Shown piece by piece: positions 50,601 to 59,391 of a stretch of DNA of 64,000 bases (within the stretch, counting starts at the first letter, position 1; every line of letters starts with the position of its first letter). Source of the stretch: Enterococcus mundtii (GTDB lineage Bacteria; Bacillota; Bacilli; Lactobacillales; Enterococcaceae); assembly GCF_013394305.1 (NCBI RefSeq), contig NZ_AP019810.1:434001-498000 (forward strand), written 5' to 3'. The notes beneath the pieces were generated by a model. It was not told where the DNA came from. It searched no databases and was given only the letters and a program-made list of their open reading frames with translations. Made by a program: the position numbers and the translations under genes.

Positions 50601-53600
50601 TCCAACAAAACGATACCCTGTATTTGCTTCAGCTGCCTGAATCATTGTTGTTTCCCCTTCGATAAAATTCGTTTGGTCAGCGTTTGGATCAGCTGCACTC
50701 CCTGCCAAGGGATCACGGGCCAGTGTCAAACTCATTCGCCGTGCGGTAAAGCCCACGACTCCTTGCTGATTGATGACACCAATCGACACTCTTGCAATAG
50801 ATCCACGATTGAAAGTGAAGGTTCCTGCTGTCGCTTCACCAGCTAAGCCAGAACTATATGGATTGAATAGTTTCAATGGCTCGTTTTGTAGATCTAACGT
50901 TACCGACACTTGATTACCCGTTACTTGACGATCGACCATTGGATCGATGCTGTCAAAAAACATAGATGGTTGCGTATTTTGGGTCTGCCAACTCAAGTAT
51001 GGATAAGTTTTATTCGTGCGTTGAGCCACTGAAAAGTCGGTTCGCCAACGACTCCCGAAACCTAGCGCAATAGTTGTTGACTCAATCAACTCTAGCGTAG
51101 TTTTCGCTTCACCTACTCCAGTCGTAGTTGATTTGTTCGTTGTACTGGAATCATAATACACATTGGTCGTAGTGATACCCATCGTATCTGAGGTAATGGG
51201 TTGTCCCCCTGTAAACCCTGCAACAAATAGTTGGCTGAGTGTCACTCGATCCGTTAATTGATTGATCCCGATCACACCATTGCTATTGGAGGAGCCGATG
51301 CTATAACTATCCACGATACCAAGTGCGCCATTGCCTTCGGTCATACCAATGAACCCAGCAGTTCCTAGACTTGTACTTCCTTGAACATGTCCATTGTGAT
51401 AGCTTTCCTCGATTTTAGCAGTTCCTGACATCCTTCCGATAAATCCGCCCACATAACTGCTACTTCCTCGCATATCACTGGCATTGATACTTCGTTGGAT
51501 CGTGACATCTCCTGAGAAGGTCACTCGACCAATCATTCCACCTCGATATGTCCCGCTCAATGAATTGATTGCTGTTTGGCTTTCACTCACAGAATCAGTG
51601 ATTGTTACCTCACTGCTGGTTTCGCCCACTAGTCCACCGATATTTAATGTATATGAACCACCACCAGTAAAAGTAACTCGAGAAAGACTACTCTCAATGG
51701 TCAATGAACCGTCATTTTTACCAACGAGTCCACCCATTAGTCCATTAGCTGTGTTGGAATGTAACGTTCCTGAAACCTCACTGTTTTTGATCAATGCTGA
51801 ACCTTGGTTGTTCCCGATCAATCCTGCACTTCCATCGGGTTGACTAGCAGTAATTTGACTGTTTTCATCGAGCGTGATATTTTCAAGCTCAACTGACTTA
51901 CTGCTTACTACTTGACCGATGATTCCAGCCACGTTAGACCGCGTCCTCGTATCATTGACGAGTACTCCTTCTAACTTCAAGTTCTCGATTCGTGAAAGGT
52001 TGCCACCGTTTAACGTTTGGATCAATCCAAGAGAAACGCCGGAATCTACTAATGAGAGATTTTTAATGATCGTGCCATTTCCGATCAGATGACCAGAAAA
52101 TTGACTACGTCCTGAAAAATCACCTTCTCCTGACATGTCGATCGTTTGATTTGATTCTGGTTCGATCGTGTAAGTCTGGTCGTTTGCATCATAAGGAGAC
52201 TCACTTCGTAAAAATTTTCCGAGATCATCGGCATTACGGATAATCGTTGAGGCGTATTCTGCTGTGACTGTCGCATTTTCAGTTCCCATGGTAAAGGTTG
52301 CTGTTCGATTTGCTAAATCAACATTTGTGATCGTACCATTACCTGTCACATTGAAACCAGCAAAACGATAGCCAGGAGAAGGTACGCCTGCTGTGACTGT
52401 CGTCGTTGCACCTACTACTAGAGTAGTCGTTGGTGCATCTGAATTACTTGCACTTCCGGCCTGTGGCGAATGTGCCAGAGTCAAGTTTCGATTACTCAAC
52501 TCATAACATGCGGTAACGGTCGCATTTTGTGATCCCATAGTAAATGTGCCTGTGCGATTAACTATATTCACATTCGTGATCGAACTTCCTGTACCACTCA
52601 CATCAAACCCTGCAAATTGATATCCCGTCGCTGGAGCCGCTGCAGTCACTGTTGTTGTTTGGCCCATTTGAAGAGTTGTCTCTCCCGCTGTTGGGTTTCC
52701 TGCACTTTCTGCTTCCGGAGAACGTCCTAAGGTCAATGTTTGAAGTGTAATTGGTAGTTCAGTAAAGCTCCCTCGAATTGCCTGACGAACTGTCGCTGTG
52801 TAGTTCGGATAATATGCATGTGCAGGAAGGGTTCTCATATAGAAGTACGTATTAAAAATCCAATCTAGATCTATCGTAAATGAATTGGTTCGTGCACTAG
52901 TAATTGACGCAGCTCTAATTCGTTCCACAACAATGCTAAACTCATGAAAGTCTGCCAATACACCCTCTCTAACATCTGTAGGTGGTGATACAACTGCCGA
53001 CTTTATATTGTACGGCGAGCTTTCTCGAACTGTAATTAAAAAGTCCCCTTGGTTATGTTCAATAACTGCATTTCCAAATTGATAGTCATTTCGAATAGGC
53101 ATCGAATAGAAAGAAACCCCCGCTTGTAACAACGAGCCTATACTATCATTTGCGCTATCCCTATACAAATACTGCCTCGGCAAATTAACCGTGCCTTCAA
53201 TCTTGTCCCCTATCCTATTCCCTAATTGATCGCTACCATTCCACGATACCCTTGCACGGCTATCATTGGCAAAGAAATTAGCATATGTCGTTGGGAATTG
53301 CGTACGGCCGGGTGCATTCGCATTGCCTTGTAAAAATCTAGTAATAAAATGATGATCTAGACTCGTGAGTAAATTAGGTACATTCCGCAGACCGGGATCT
53401 AATTTTATTACCCCCTTATCCCCCTGGGTCTTTTCTTCCGAAGCATAGGTCTTTTGGGCGTCCCCGCTCTCTACAGGTACTTCTCTTGAAAGTTCATCGT
53501 TCTCTGTTGGGGAATCATCATCTGTTGATTCACTTATTTGTCCAGCAGTGCTCTCTTTTGTTGTTTCTGCTATAACACTGATACTATTTCCTAATGACGA

Positions 53601-53660
53601 GAAAAGCAGCAAGATAATTACAATAATATGTAAACTTTGTTTCTTATAAAAATGAGTCAT
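47640..53660 (-). CDS. Giant surface protein (2006 aa) with InlB-type and GLUG-type repeats
   Basis: First gene of the operon. The signal peptide (LHIIVIILLLFSSLGNSISV, cleaved near VIAET) is followed by an acidic Ser/Thr linker and a lectin-like or beta-sandwich N-domain (about 90-300). Three InlB/Listeria-Bacteroides-type units follow (GYQFAGFDVSGTGSSITNV, TATFTMGTENATVTAEY). Two long blocks of ~480 residues each contain GLUG-like turns (GGLVGKNDGSLTIESS, GGFIGRMSGTAKI) and are homologous to each other: VIRTSEDLSRFLNSQAPFD matches IIRNADDLGKFLRSESPYD. The C-terminus shares a domain with the SwpA-like protein and lacks an LPXTG anchor. It is probably an adhesin held non-covalently on the wall. 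Confidence 0.85.
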   Translation of the reverse strand: MTHFYKKQSLHIIVIILLLFSSLGNSISVIAETTKESTAGQISESTDDDSPTENDELSREVPVESGDAQKTYASEEKTQGDKGVIKLDPGLRNVPNLLTSLDHHFITRFLQGNANAPGRTQFPTTYANFFANDSRARVSWNGSDQLGNRIGDKIEGTVNLPRQYLYRDSANDSIGSLLQAGVSFYSMPIRNDYQFGNAVIEHNQGDFLITVRESSPYNIKSAVVSPPTDVREGVLADFHEFSIVVERIRAASITSARTNSFTIDLDWIFNTYFYMRTLPAHAYYPNYTATVRQAIRGSFTELPITLQTLTLGRSPEAESAGNPTAGETTLQMGQTTTVTAAAPATGYQFAGFDVSGTGSSITNVNIVNRTGTFTMGSQNATVTACYELSNRNLTLAHSPQAGSASNSDAPTTTLVVGATTTVTAGVPSPGYRFAGFNVTGNGTITNVDLANRTATFTMGTENATVTAEYASTIIRNADDLGKFLRSESPYDANDQTYTIEPESNQTIDMSGEGDFSGRSQFSGHLIGNGTIIKNLSLVDSGVSLGLIQTLNGGNLSRIENLKLEGVLVNDTRTRSNVAGIIGQVVSSKSVELENITLDENSQITASQPDGSAGLIGNNQGSALIKNSEVSGTLHSNTANGLMGGLVGKNDGSLTIESSLSRVTFTGGGSYTLNIGGLVGETSSEVTITDSVSESQTAINSLSGTYRGGMIGRVTFSGDVTIQRSINASDMRGSSSYVGGFIGRMSGTAKIEESYHNGHVQGSTSLGTAGFIGMTEGNGALGIVDSYSIGSSNSNGVIGINQLTDRVTLSQLFVAGFTGGQPITSDTMGITTTNVYYDSSTTNKSTTTGVGEAKTTLELIESTTIALGFGSRWRTDFSVAQRTNKTYPYLSWQTQNTQPSMFFDSIDPMVDRQVTGNQVSVTLDLQNEPLKLFNPYSSGLAGEATAGTFTFNRGSIARVSIGVINQQGVVGFTARRMSLTLARDPLAGSAADPNADQTNFIEGETTMIQAAEANTGYRFVGFSVTGTGSTVTNVDQKNRTATFTMGTEDATVTANYVQTVIRTSEDLSRFLNSQAPFDPDDENYSIEPEDGIAIDMANAGTFSGRQGYGGKLIGNHAVIKNLTLTSGEIDLAFIRSVGNDSLRIENLTFENLRVTNTREQSYTNYTAGVIAQIGTGNIVELENIRMDSNSSIVSNQSNGSGAFIGENNGQLTITNSQASSNLHSNTSNGLLGGLVGRTTGVLTINHASSKVNFTGGNNYTLNLGGLVGEVSGTVTIIDTHSETRSTVNSLTASYRGGLIGYVTENGQVQIERSINSSDLRSGNSYAGGFVGRLAGNVTINESYHNGYILGNVTSGSGGFVGKIEGNAQLVMTDNYSVGSSNAQGVIGAISATATAKLTNLFVAGFTAGEPISNTTTGITASNVYFDATTTRKTTTNGAGEASSTIGLIDTAITELGFGEKWFTGFALGSNANRTYPYLRWQTNGAQTAEFFHSIQPEVDTAVSTNQVTVTLDLAGQPVRLFNPYQADLAGEITSGTFQINRNNAERFSIGVINEQGIIGFTGIGNYTDIQPKNQVLNYGYGETDYQAKDFVTVFKDQTETEDYDARFVSFPDSLNGQAARVEVSKNGTVLATIDVPVTYQFGHSLNVRGISFQGTDLRAATLSLNSDQTQIVATYNSALAGTSVHPYFGDDMYYQIRHYNQATVSSGPMNAQTPDFDFSVNGNQRLDTLNGFGTNRRLSVTKGDIVEIFHAEANGRLDNFQDNVVQSRISDNRSRYQITAKGFERINIDRLNPREQKTVLGMSREDMDRQVGRYLDISQYPTLKIEGFTQYPDTSKEGATIGKIVVSESLVNGETATWEYTVPFVVESDPAIHVTLPVRMAFDVLDDQVTSDDYEVVNHSTTTELTVSFHTKNDVELASTSNIVFLDSSEQETTSESMFLYLQRIGAAPSEKPLVGQASTFAGTQWAESVPSDSRMSLGFTGKYFGDTTQNNKVTGKLNLHLAAKIN

Positions 53661-54434
53661 TTCCTCCTCCTACTCTACACGTATTATTTGACGTGACGTA
53701 ATCTGCTGATTTTTGGCAAAAAGTTATACTCAATGTATGGAATCTACTAATTTATAGTGATTCATTTTCTACTTAGTGTCTTCTATTGCACGATTGATTT
53801 CCTAAACAACTGTTCTTTACATTAGAACATGCCTACTTTTTTAGATATCGCTAGTTATATGTTCGACTAATTAAATAGCTGCACCCCTTTCTTAACCCAG
53901 ATGAAACTACGATATTAAATAACGACGTAACAAAGCTGTTATTTTTTCATCTTTTGATTATAATAACACTAATCTACCCTTTGTTTATTTTTATTTTTTT
54001 TTCGAACAAAAAAAATAAAGCACTGCCTTATTTCTATAAGTTCTGTAATTCTAGTAATAGTCATTGGTTGCAATACATATATCTATAGCCAAAACTATTT
54101 TTTTATTATTCAGAAAAAAATATCACACTATACACCTAAGAAATTTTTGTATACTTTTTATTGAAAAAACAAAATATCTTCACTTATAAAAAATAACAAA
54201 ATTATTTAAAAAACAATTATTCGATAAAAAACACGGCAATTCCAACTATTTCCCCTTAATTTAAAACAGATTATTTTTAAATTATAATGATTTTTTATTT
54301 CAAACGTTTGTTTTTTTTGTATACTTATAATATGCACATCTTTCCCTGAGCCTATCTAACTATGTGTTTTAACTTTAAAGAGAGACTATATTTCTTACAT
54401 ATTTATAGAAAAATAAAGATTGGAAGCCAGAATA
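53661..54434. other. AT-rich divergent region between the giant surface-protein gene and the mga-like gene
   Basis: About 770 bases, no gene seen. It contains the promoters of the leftward WxL-associated operon and of the regulator. TTTGTATACTTATAATATGC near 54315-54340 includes a good rightward -10 (TATAAT). The size and A/T runs are typical of targets of Mga-type regulators, but no repeated site could be defined. Confidence 0.5.
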
Positions 54435-55937
54435 ATGGAAAATTTACCCATCACCTTACAACTTGATAATCAGTTTAAACGACAATATCAAATTTTAAAT
54501 TTAGTACATAAAAATAAAACCAACCAGTTAACGCTCAATGATCTTTCTCTTAACTTAGAGAAGTCAAAACCAACACTAAAAAAAGACATCGAGGAAATCA
54601 ACCATGCGCTGAATGAGCAGTGCGTTTCACTAAAGATTGATCACAAAGGACTACTATCGTTTCACTACAAAAAGGTAATGACGATCGATTCAATGATCAC
54701 CTTATTAGCTAAAAGGACCATCACCTACCAGATCATGGATCTATTGCTTCATAATGTAACTTACTCAACCGATGAATTAGCCGATGCCTTGATGGTCTCT
54801 AGAAGTACAATTTTTAAAACGATCCGTCATATGAATAATATCTTGAAGGAATTCAGTGTGACGATCACCACTGGACCATTGAGTTTATCAGGTAGAGAAG
54901 AAGATATTCGTTTTTGTTTTTTTGCCTTTTACTCAAGTTTTGGCGATAGTACGATCATTGATTCAGATAGTGAAATCGATGCACAGTATTTAGTCGACGA
55001 AGGCCATAAAAGAGATCATGCCTTTTTACATTTTAGCCATTTTCGTGCCGCTTTATGGCTGTCGATTGCAAAAGCACGTTGGAAGTGTAAAAAACTTTGC
55101 AACTTAAATCGAAGTATCAAAGTGTTGATCAAAAGCAGCAAAGGCTTCTCTTCACTTGAGCCATTATTACAGGATTACTATCTTTCACGCTCCAATGAAA
55201 CACTCTCATTAAATGAAACGATGTGGTTATACTTGGTCTCACTTCATTGTATTTCCTACACACGACAAAGTAATTTGGACGATGGTCGCTCCTATGCATT
55301 TTATCGAGAAGAAAGCCCGGGTGTCATCGAAGCGATCCAACGTTTTCTAGCGACTGTTTTCCCGGAACACATGATCAAAGACGGGACACTAGAAAAAATG
55401 GAAGCTTACTTGGTCAATGCGCGTTTACTTTCTAAAATGAGCCATACTTATGAATTACATTCACCCACGATGGTGACACAAATGAAGGTACGTTATTCTG
55501 AGCTCTACCAAGTATGGCTTGAAAAACTGACGATTCTAAAAAATAACCCATTATTTGGTTTTGTTCATATCGACTATCTTGCAGCTGCGTTGACAACGTT
55601 TCATGCTTCGCTGTTGATGAAGCAGTCGTATCGCCCTTTACGCATTTTGTTTACGATCCAAGGACCGCCATCTTTAGATGATTATATCCTGAATGAGATC
55701 GAGACACTTTTTATGCAACGGTCAACGGTCGAATTTCAAATTGAACATGCTGTCACAAAAGAATCGATCGAAACCTACCAAGCTGATCTCGTAGTTTGTA
55801 ATTACGATCTTCATTTGATTGATGAACAGGTTTGTCGCATCCATCGAATCTCCAATGTACCGACGATAGCGGATTGGCGTCTTTTAATGGAGACGATCAC
55901 TTATTTGTCTTTGCCTGCGTATTCAGAAACTAACTAA
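54435..55937 (+). CDS. Mga-family (AtxA/Mga) transcriptional regulator
   Basis: A 500-residue regulator. Two N-terminal helix-turn-helix units are seen: LSLNLEKSKPTLKKDIEEIN and ELADALMVSRSTIFKTIRHM. A PRD-like helical middle (about 170-400) and a C-terminal EIIB-like alpha/beta domain (LRILFTIQGPPSLDDYILNE, then YQADLVVCNYDL) follow, as in Mga and AtxA. PRD histidines may be phosphorylated by the PTS, linking surface-protein expression to sugar supply. ATG 54435 is preferred because TTGGAAG lies eight bases upstream; the frame is open from TTG 54420. It is divergent from the giant surface-protein operon, its most likely target. Confidence 0.85.
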   Translation: MENLPITLQLDNQFKRQYQILNLVHKNKTNQLTLNDLSLNLEKSKPTLKKDIEEINHALNEQCVSLKIDHKGLLSFHYKKVMTIDSMITLLAKRTITYQIMDLLLHNVTYSTDELADALMVSRSTIFKTIRHMNNILKEFSVTITTGPLSLSGREEDIRFCFFAFYSSFGDSTIIDSDSEIDAQYLVDEGHKRDHAFLHFSHFRAALWLSIAKARWKCKKLCNLNRSIKVLIKSSKGFSSLEPLLQDYYLSRSNETLSLNETMWLYLVSLHCISYTRQSNLDDGRSYAFYREESPGVIEAIQRFLATVFPEHMIKDGTLEKMEAYLVNARLLSKMSHTYELHSPTMVTQMKVRYSELYQVWLEKLTILKNNPLFGFVHIDYLAAALTTFHASLLMKQSYRPLRILFTIQGPPSLDDYILNEIETLFMQRSTVEFQIEHAVTKESIETYQADLVVCNYDLHLIDEQVCRIHRISNVPTIADWRLLMETITYLSLPAYSETN

Positions 55938-55962
55938 AGGAAAAACACTCCCTATCCTTTAG
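55934..55962 (+). terminator. Terminator of the mga-like gene
   Basis: CTAAAGGA pairs perfectly with TCCTTTAG over a 13-base loop; it overlaps the stop codon. The hairpin of repeat copy B follows closely and may be the stronger stop. Confidence 0.55.
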
Positions 55963-55971
55963 CCGTGATCT

Positions 55972-56111
55972 CAAAAAGACGTCGAAACAGACATGTTTAA
56001 CCTCGAGAAATAAGGCGCCACCCACGAAATTTGTTCTCCAAGTTTTCGTGGGTGGCGCCTTATTTTGCGAAGAGGTTTCTTCTATTCTTGCCGTTCATTC
56101 GGTTTTAAGTG
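55972..56111 (-). repeat. 140-bp interspersed repeat with hairpin core, copy B (inverted)
   Basis: On the minus strand it reads CCACTTAAAACCGAATGAAC, then AAACCTCTTCG, then a perfect hairpin AATAAGGCGCCACCCACGAAA (56009-56029) / TTTCGTGGGTGGCGCCTTATT (56044-56064), then a tail ending with GTCTGTTTCGACGTCTTTTTG. It is the best preserved hairpin of the three copies and lies between the convergent mga-like and oxidoreductase genes. Confidence 0.82.
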
Positions 56112-56149
56112 GTACGAGAGGACGAATATCACACTCTCTTTTGATTGTC

Positions 56150-57142
56150 TCAGCCCTCTAATGGAACATTGAAATTTAAAAATATTTTCCTTTTTTTCTT
56201 TTCTGCTTCTACTAAAGCCTGGCGATACTCAGAAATTGGATATACGGGAGCGGTAGTTAGTAGATTCAATTGTCCCTCTTCAACCAAACGGAATAGTTGT
56301 TGAAATTGTTTTTGCCATTCTTCATTGGAAACCGAATCCGCCCAATGCCTTAGATGATAGACTTTAGCTTGGATCGGCAATGTTTGGATAAACGCCCAAT
56401 CAACTTGTTGACCAGAGAGTAACCCGATCGCAACGAACTTCCCATACGGTTGAATCGCTCGCGCCATGGTTTCACCGCTTTTCCCACCTACTTGATCAAT
56501 CGCCGCCCTTACGCCTTTCCCCTTTGTATATGCTAAAATTTGCGGCAACGTTGTTTCTTCATCCCAAAGAACGACCAAATCTGCTCCTAGTTCAGTTAAC
56601 TCTTCTTTATATTTTTCGTGGCGAACGATTACAATGACTTTAAATGATAAAATTTTACTCAATTGGATAAAAATTCTACTAATGGAAGAATTTCCTGCGT
56701 TGAGCAAAATATGATCTCCTTTATTCAGGTTCAATTCTTTTGTACAGATCAACCAGGCGGTTACAGGATTGATGTACATCTGGGCAGCTGTCAAAAGATC
56801 GACCGAAGAGGGAACAATAACTAATTCACTCTTGGGTACTGTGTGATAGGTTTGCCAAGTTCCTTCCCCTCGTAGAGGTAAAACGTATTGTCCTATCATT
56901 TGTTCATCCTGAGGATCAGTGACTTGGATCACTTTCCCGACACCTTCATACCCAGCAATTTGTGGCAAGTTGATGCGATGTGCATAGGAGCCGTGGATTG
57001 GAATCAAATCAGAAGGATTGATTGGAGCCACTAACATTTTGACCAAGACTTCTCCTTGTCTTAAAGAGAGTGGTTGCTCTGCTAGTTGCACAACCTCTTG
57101 TGGCAAGCCAAACGCTCGGTAAATCAGACAGTGATTTTTCAT
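56150..57142 (-). CDS. Medium-chain zinc-type dehydrogenase/quinone oxidoreductase-like protein
   Basis: A 330-residue MDR enzyme. The N-terminal GroES-like domain has EVLVKMLVAPINPSDLIPIH and GYEGVGKVIQV. The Rossmann domain has LLNAGNSSISRIFIQLSKIL, a variant of the usual glycine-rich NADPH loop, and AAIDQVGGKSGETMARAIQ. Structural zinc cysteines are absent, as in the quinone oxidoreductase / 2-enoyl reductase-like (MECR) branch. ATG 57142 has AAAGGAG upstream. It is monocistronic, flanked on both sides by copies of the 140-bp repeat. The substrate is unknown. Confidence 0.83.
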   Translation of the reverse strand: MKNHCLIYRAFGLPQEVVQLAEQPLSLRQGEVLVKMLVAPINPSDLIPIHGSYAHRINLPQIAGYEGVGKVIQVTDPQDEQMIGQYVLPLRGEGTWQTYHTVPKSELVIVPSSVDLLTAAQMYINPVTAWLICTKELNLNKGDHILLNAGNSSISRIFIQLSKILSFKVIVIVRHEKYKEELTELGADLVVLWDEETTLPQILAYTKGKGVRAAIDQVGGKSGETMARAIQPYGKFVAIGLLSGQQVDWAFIQTLPIQAKVYHLRHWADSVSNEEWQKQFQQLFRLVEEGQLNLLTTAPVYPISEYRQALVEAEKKKRKIFLNFNVPLEG

Positions 57143-57218
57143 TTTTTTCTCCTTTGATGATCGTTGGATTCTTTTCACAAGTGTAACATTTACCTAAAAT
57201 AAAAAGAAGACTATGCGC

Positions 57219-57354
57219 GCCTTAGAAACGAATAAACGGCGGAAACAGAAGTACGATCTTCAAAAAAAGACGACGACCACAAAAATTTTAAGAAGCGATT
57301 TTCATGGTTGTCGCCTTATTTATTGAGCTTGAATACTTTTATTCCCACCTCTTG
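57219..57354 (+). repeat. 140-bp interspersed repeat with decayed hairpin, copy C
   Basis: Reads CGCCTTAGAAACGAATAAAC, then GGAAACAGAAGTACGATCTTC, then a partly decayed hairpin around GACGACGACCACAAAAATT / GATTTTCATGGTTGTCGCC (57268-57315), then a tail ending CCCACCTCTTG. It has the same order and spacing as copies A and B. It abuts the 3' end of the pseudogene at 57355. Confidence 0.72.
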
Positions 57355-58136
57355 TGGTATCCGTGAGATATCATAGTAACCGACTTCGTCTTTGACTGTC
57401 GATGCTTTGATCACTGGTCGTGCGTCGACTGGTTGACTAGATAAATCTGTCACAGTGGCCCGACTGCCGTTAAGATTGATTGATCATCCGTCTGTCCGAC
57501 AGTCACAGCAGCATCCGCTACATTTAAAATGTACTCTTGTTGTGGAACTTGCTCCCCAACAACTGTGATTTTCACTGTTGTTTCCACACATTCATCTTGT
57601 TCAAGACCAATCGTCACTTCATATTCTCCTGGAGTATTTGTCCTACTAGTACAGTCACGTCTTTTGCTAAAATCGTATATTTTGTTTCTTCTTATTTCTC
57701 ATTTAAAACTGTTACTTTTACTACTTTTTCCACACTGACACCTTCTTTTAAGCCAATGGTTATCTGGTATTCTCCTGGATTTGATTCAACGGTTGTTGCT
57801 TTGATATAAGGCGTGAAATCACTTAGAGGTTCCCTTCTCCATCAACAACTTTCGCATCTGCAGCCACTAAGAGTGACTTAGGATCAATTTTTTCAGGCAA
57901 GACAGTTGCATCATAAGCGACTAACTCATACTTTTGTTCTAAACGATTGATTTGTTCTCGGTTAGAAGTGATCGATCCTAGTCAAGACTGATTGCGTTGA
58001 CTCGTCTGTATCGAATCATTCCCCTTCCTCTTTTCTACTGATTGAATTGTTGCTGACACATGGGAAACTGTCACCATTGTTGTCGACACAGAGAGAGCGA
58101 GCAACATCAACGGACACATTGTTTTCTTTTTTTCAT
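57355..58136 (-). pseudogene. Broken secreted Ig-like repeat protein
   Basis: AGGAGGATGATTTACATT precedes ATG 58136. After a frameshift the signal peptide reads CPLMLLALSVSTTMVTVSHV with cleavage near VSAT. Following further shifts, domain pieces appear: YELVAYDATVLPEKIDPKSL, PYIKATTVESNPGEYQITIG, YTILAKDVTVLVGQ, then YILNVADAAVTVGQTDDQSI. These are the same Ig-like units as in the 607-residue protein at 29354-31177. At least four frameshifts and stop codons are present, so the gene is dead. It ends where repeat copy C begins. Confidence 0.78.
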
Positions 58137-59062
58137 AATGTAAATCATCCTCCTAAGGAAATTTTACCCACCAATTATCTACGGATAGATTCTTCACCCA
58201 TTCATAGTCCCTTTTTATTAGCGGTTTTTTGCAAATAAATAACAATCTACATCCTTTAACCAAGAATAATAACACCATTCATCAGCGTTATCGTGCTTAT
58301 TATTTCCTATTATATAAATAAACACCAATAACTTAGAAATATTCGTCATTGATTATTTCTATTAAAAGAACATTCAATTATTAGAAATCTCCCAGTATCA
58401 TAATTTTTTCAGAAATAAAAAAGAAAAATCGAAATATCCCAGCTAAGATTCGATGGCTGCTCCATCATGGAACAGCCATTTAATGTTATACTGGATTTGT
58501 GAAACCCTTACCAAATACTTACAATAAGCAATTGAAGAAATCATACTTTTATGGATACAGCTTATTGATTAAAAATGAAAATAGATCAAAATGAACCGAT
58601 TGAAGATTCCATGCTCTATCTTGAGCAAACACTGATCGTCAAATAATATGTACAACAAGAGAAACTATCCGCGTTAGGGAAAATTTTTGCTTTGGTTGGT
58701 TTAGCCGAAATCACCTATACCAGTCAATTACCGGTTACCCAGTCATTCAGTATGCGTCGCCAAGACTGTCCTTGAATCACTGAAATAATTTTACATTCCA
58801 TCTGTACAAACTCGTTAAAATCATTTAAAAAAAATAATCAATATAACAAAGAAACCTAATTCGTTTTTTTGAAAATGTTATTAAAAAATGAACATTCTGC
58901 ATAATTACGTTATCACAATCCTATATATATCAATCTTTCATATTTAAAAACCACATATTTTCATTTTAAAATCAAAAAAAATATTTTGTTATGATACTAT
59001 TAATAGTTTTAAAAATAACACAAAAATGGTATTATTTGATTACGAAGATTATAGAGGAGTGA
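58137..59062. other. Gene-free region with a short decayed open frame
   Basis: Over 900 AT-rich bases. On the plus strand at about 58575-58770 a frame MKIDQNEPIEDSMLYLEQTL is stopped by TAA and resumes YVQQEKLSALGKIFALVGLA before another stop. It looks like a remnant of an unidentified gene. No functional gene is supported. The last 100 bases hold the promoter area of the 86-aa membrane protein gene. Confidence 0.45.
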
Positions 59063-59323
59063 ATGATGTTGGTTCAGTTAAGCAAGTTTTTATTTTGGTT
59101 TCCTTTAAGTATTGCCGTGCTAGCATTTTTTTATTTCTTTAAATTAACTAAGCGCACTTTCCTGGTGTTCCTAGCTGCATGTCCAGTGATTTATTTTATC
59201 ACTAAAATCATGGCGTATTACTTTTACGATTCTCTGAGGGTGTTTGTATATTACGAAATCGGCCTTCTAATATCTGTGATTTTTTTCATCAGTGTGCTTT
59301 ATTATTTCTATAAAAAACGCTAA
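59063..59323 (+). CDS. Small hypothetical membrane protein
   Basis: An 86-residue, very hydrophobic protein with three membrane segments (about 6-26, 32-52 and 60-81) and a short basic end YKKR. GAGGAG lies 3-6 bases before two adjacent start codons (ATG 59063 or 59066). No family was recognised. It stands alone, convergent with the second WxL operon, and a bidirectional hairpin follows. Immunity proteins and small transporter accessory proteins have this look, but nothing in the neighbourhood identifies a partner. Confidence 0.6.
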   Translation: MMLVQLSKFLFWFPLSIAVLAFFYFFKLTKRTFLVFLAACPVIYFITKIMAYYFYDSLRVFVYYEIGLLISVIFFISVLYYFYKKR

Positions 59324-59337
59324 CTGACAGAAAGAGA

Positions 59338-59385
59338 TTGTGATCCCTATGCTAAGACTCGTGTTAACATAAGGATCACAACCCC
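59338..59385. terminator. Bidirectional terminator at the end of the second WxL operon
   Basis: GTGATCCCTATGCTAAGACT pairs with its imperfect complement around CGTG; the outer arms GTGATCC / GGATCAC are perfect. ACCCCTTTTGGTT follows on the plus strand. Confidence 0.7.
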
Positions 59386-59391
59386 TTTTGG

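Noticed and set aside
58575-58790. Possible gene fragment starting MKIDQNEPIED
   Set aside because: Interrupted by stop codons and not assignable to any family; noted only in the gap description.
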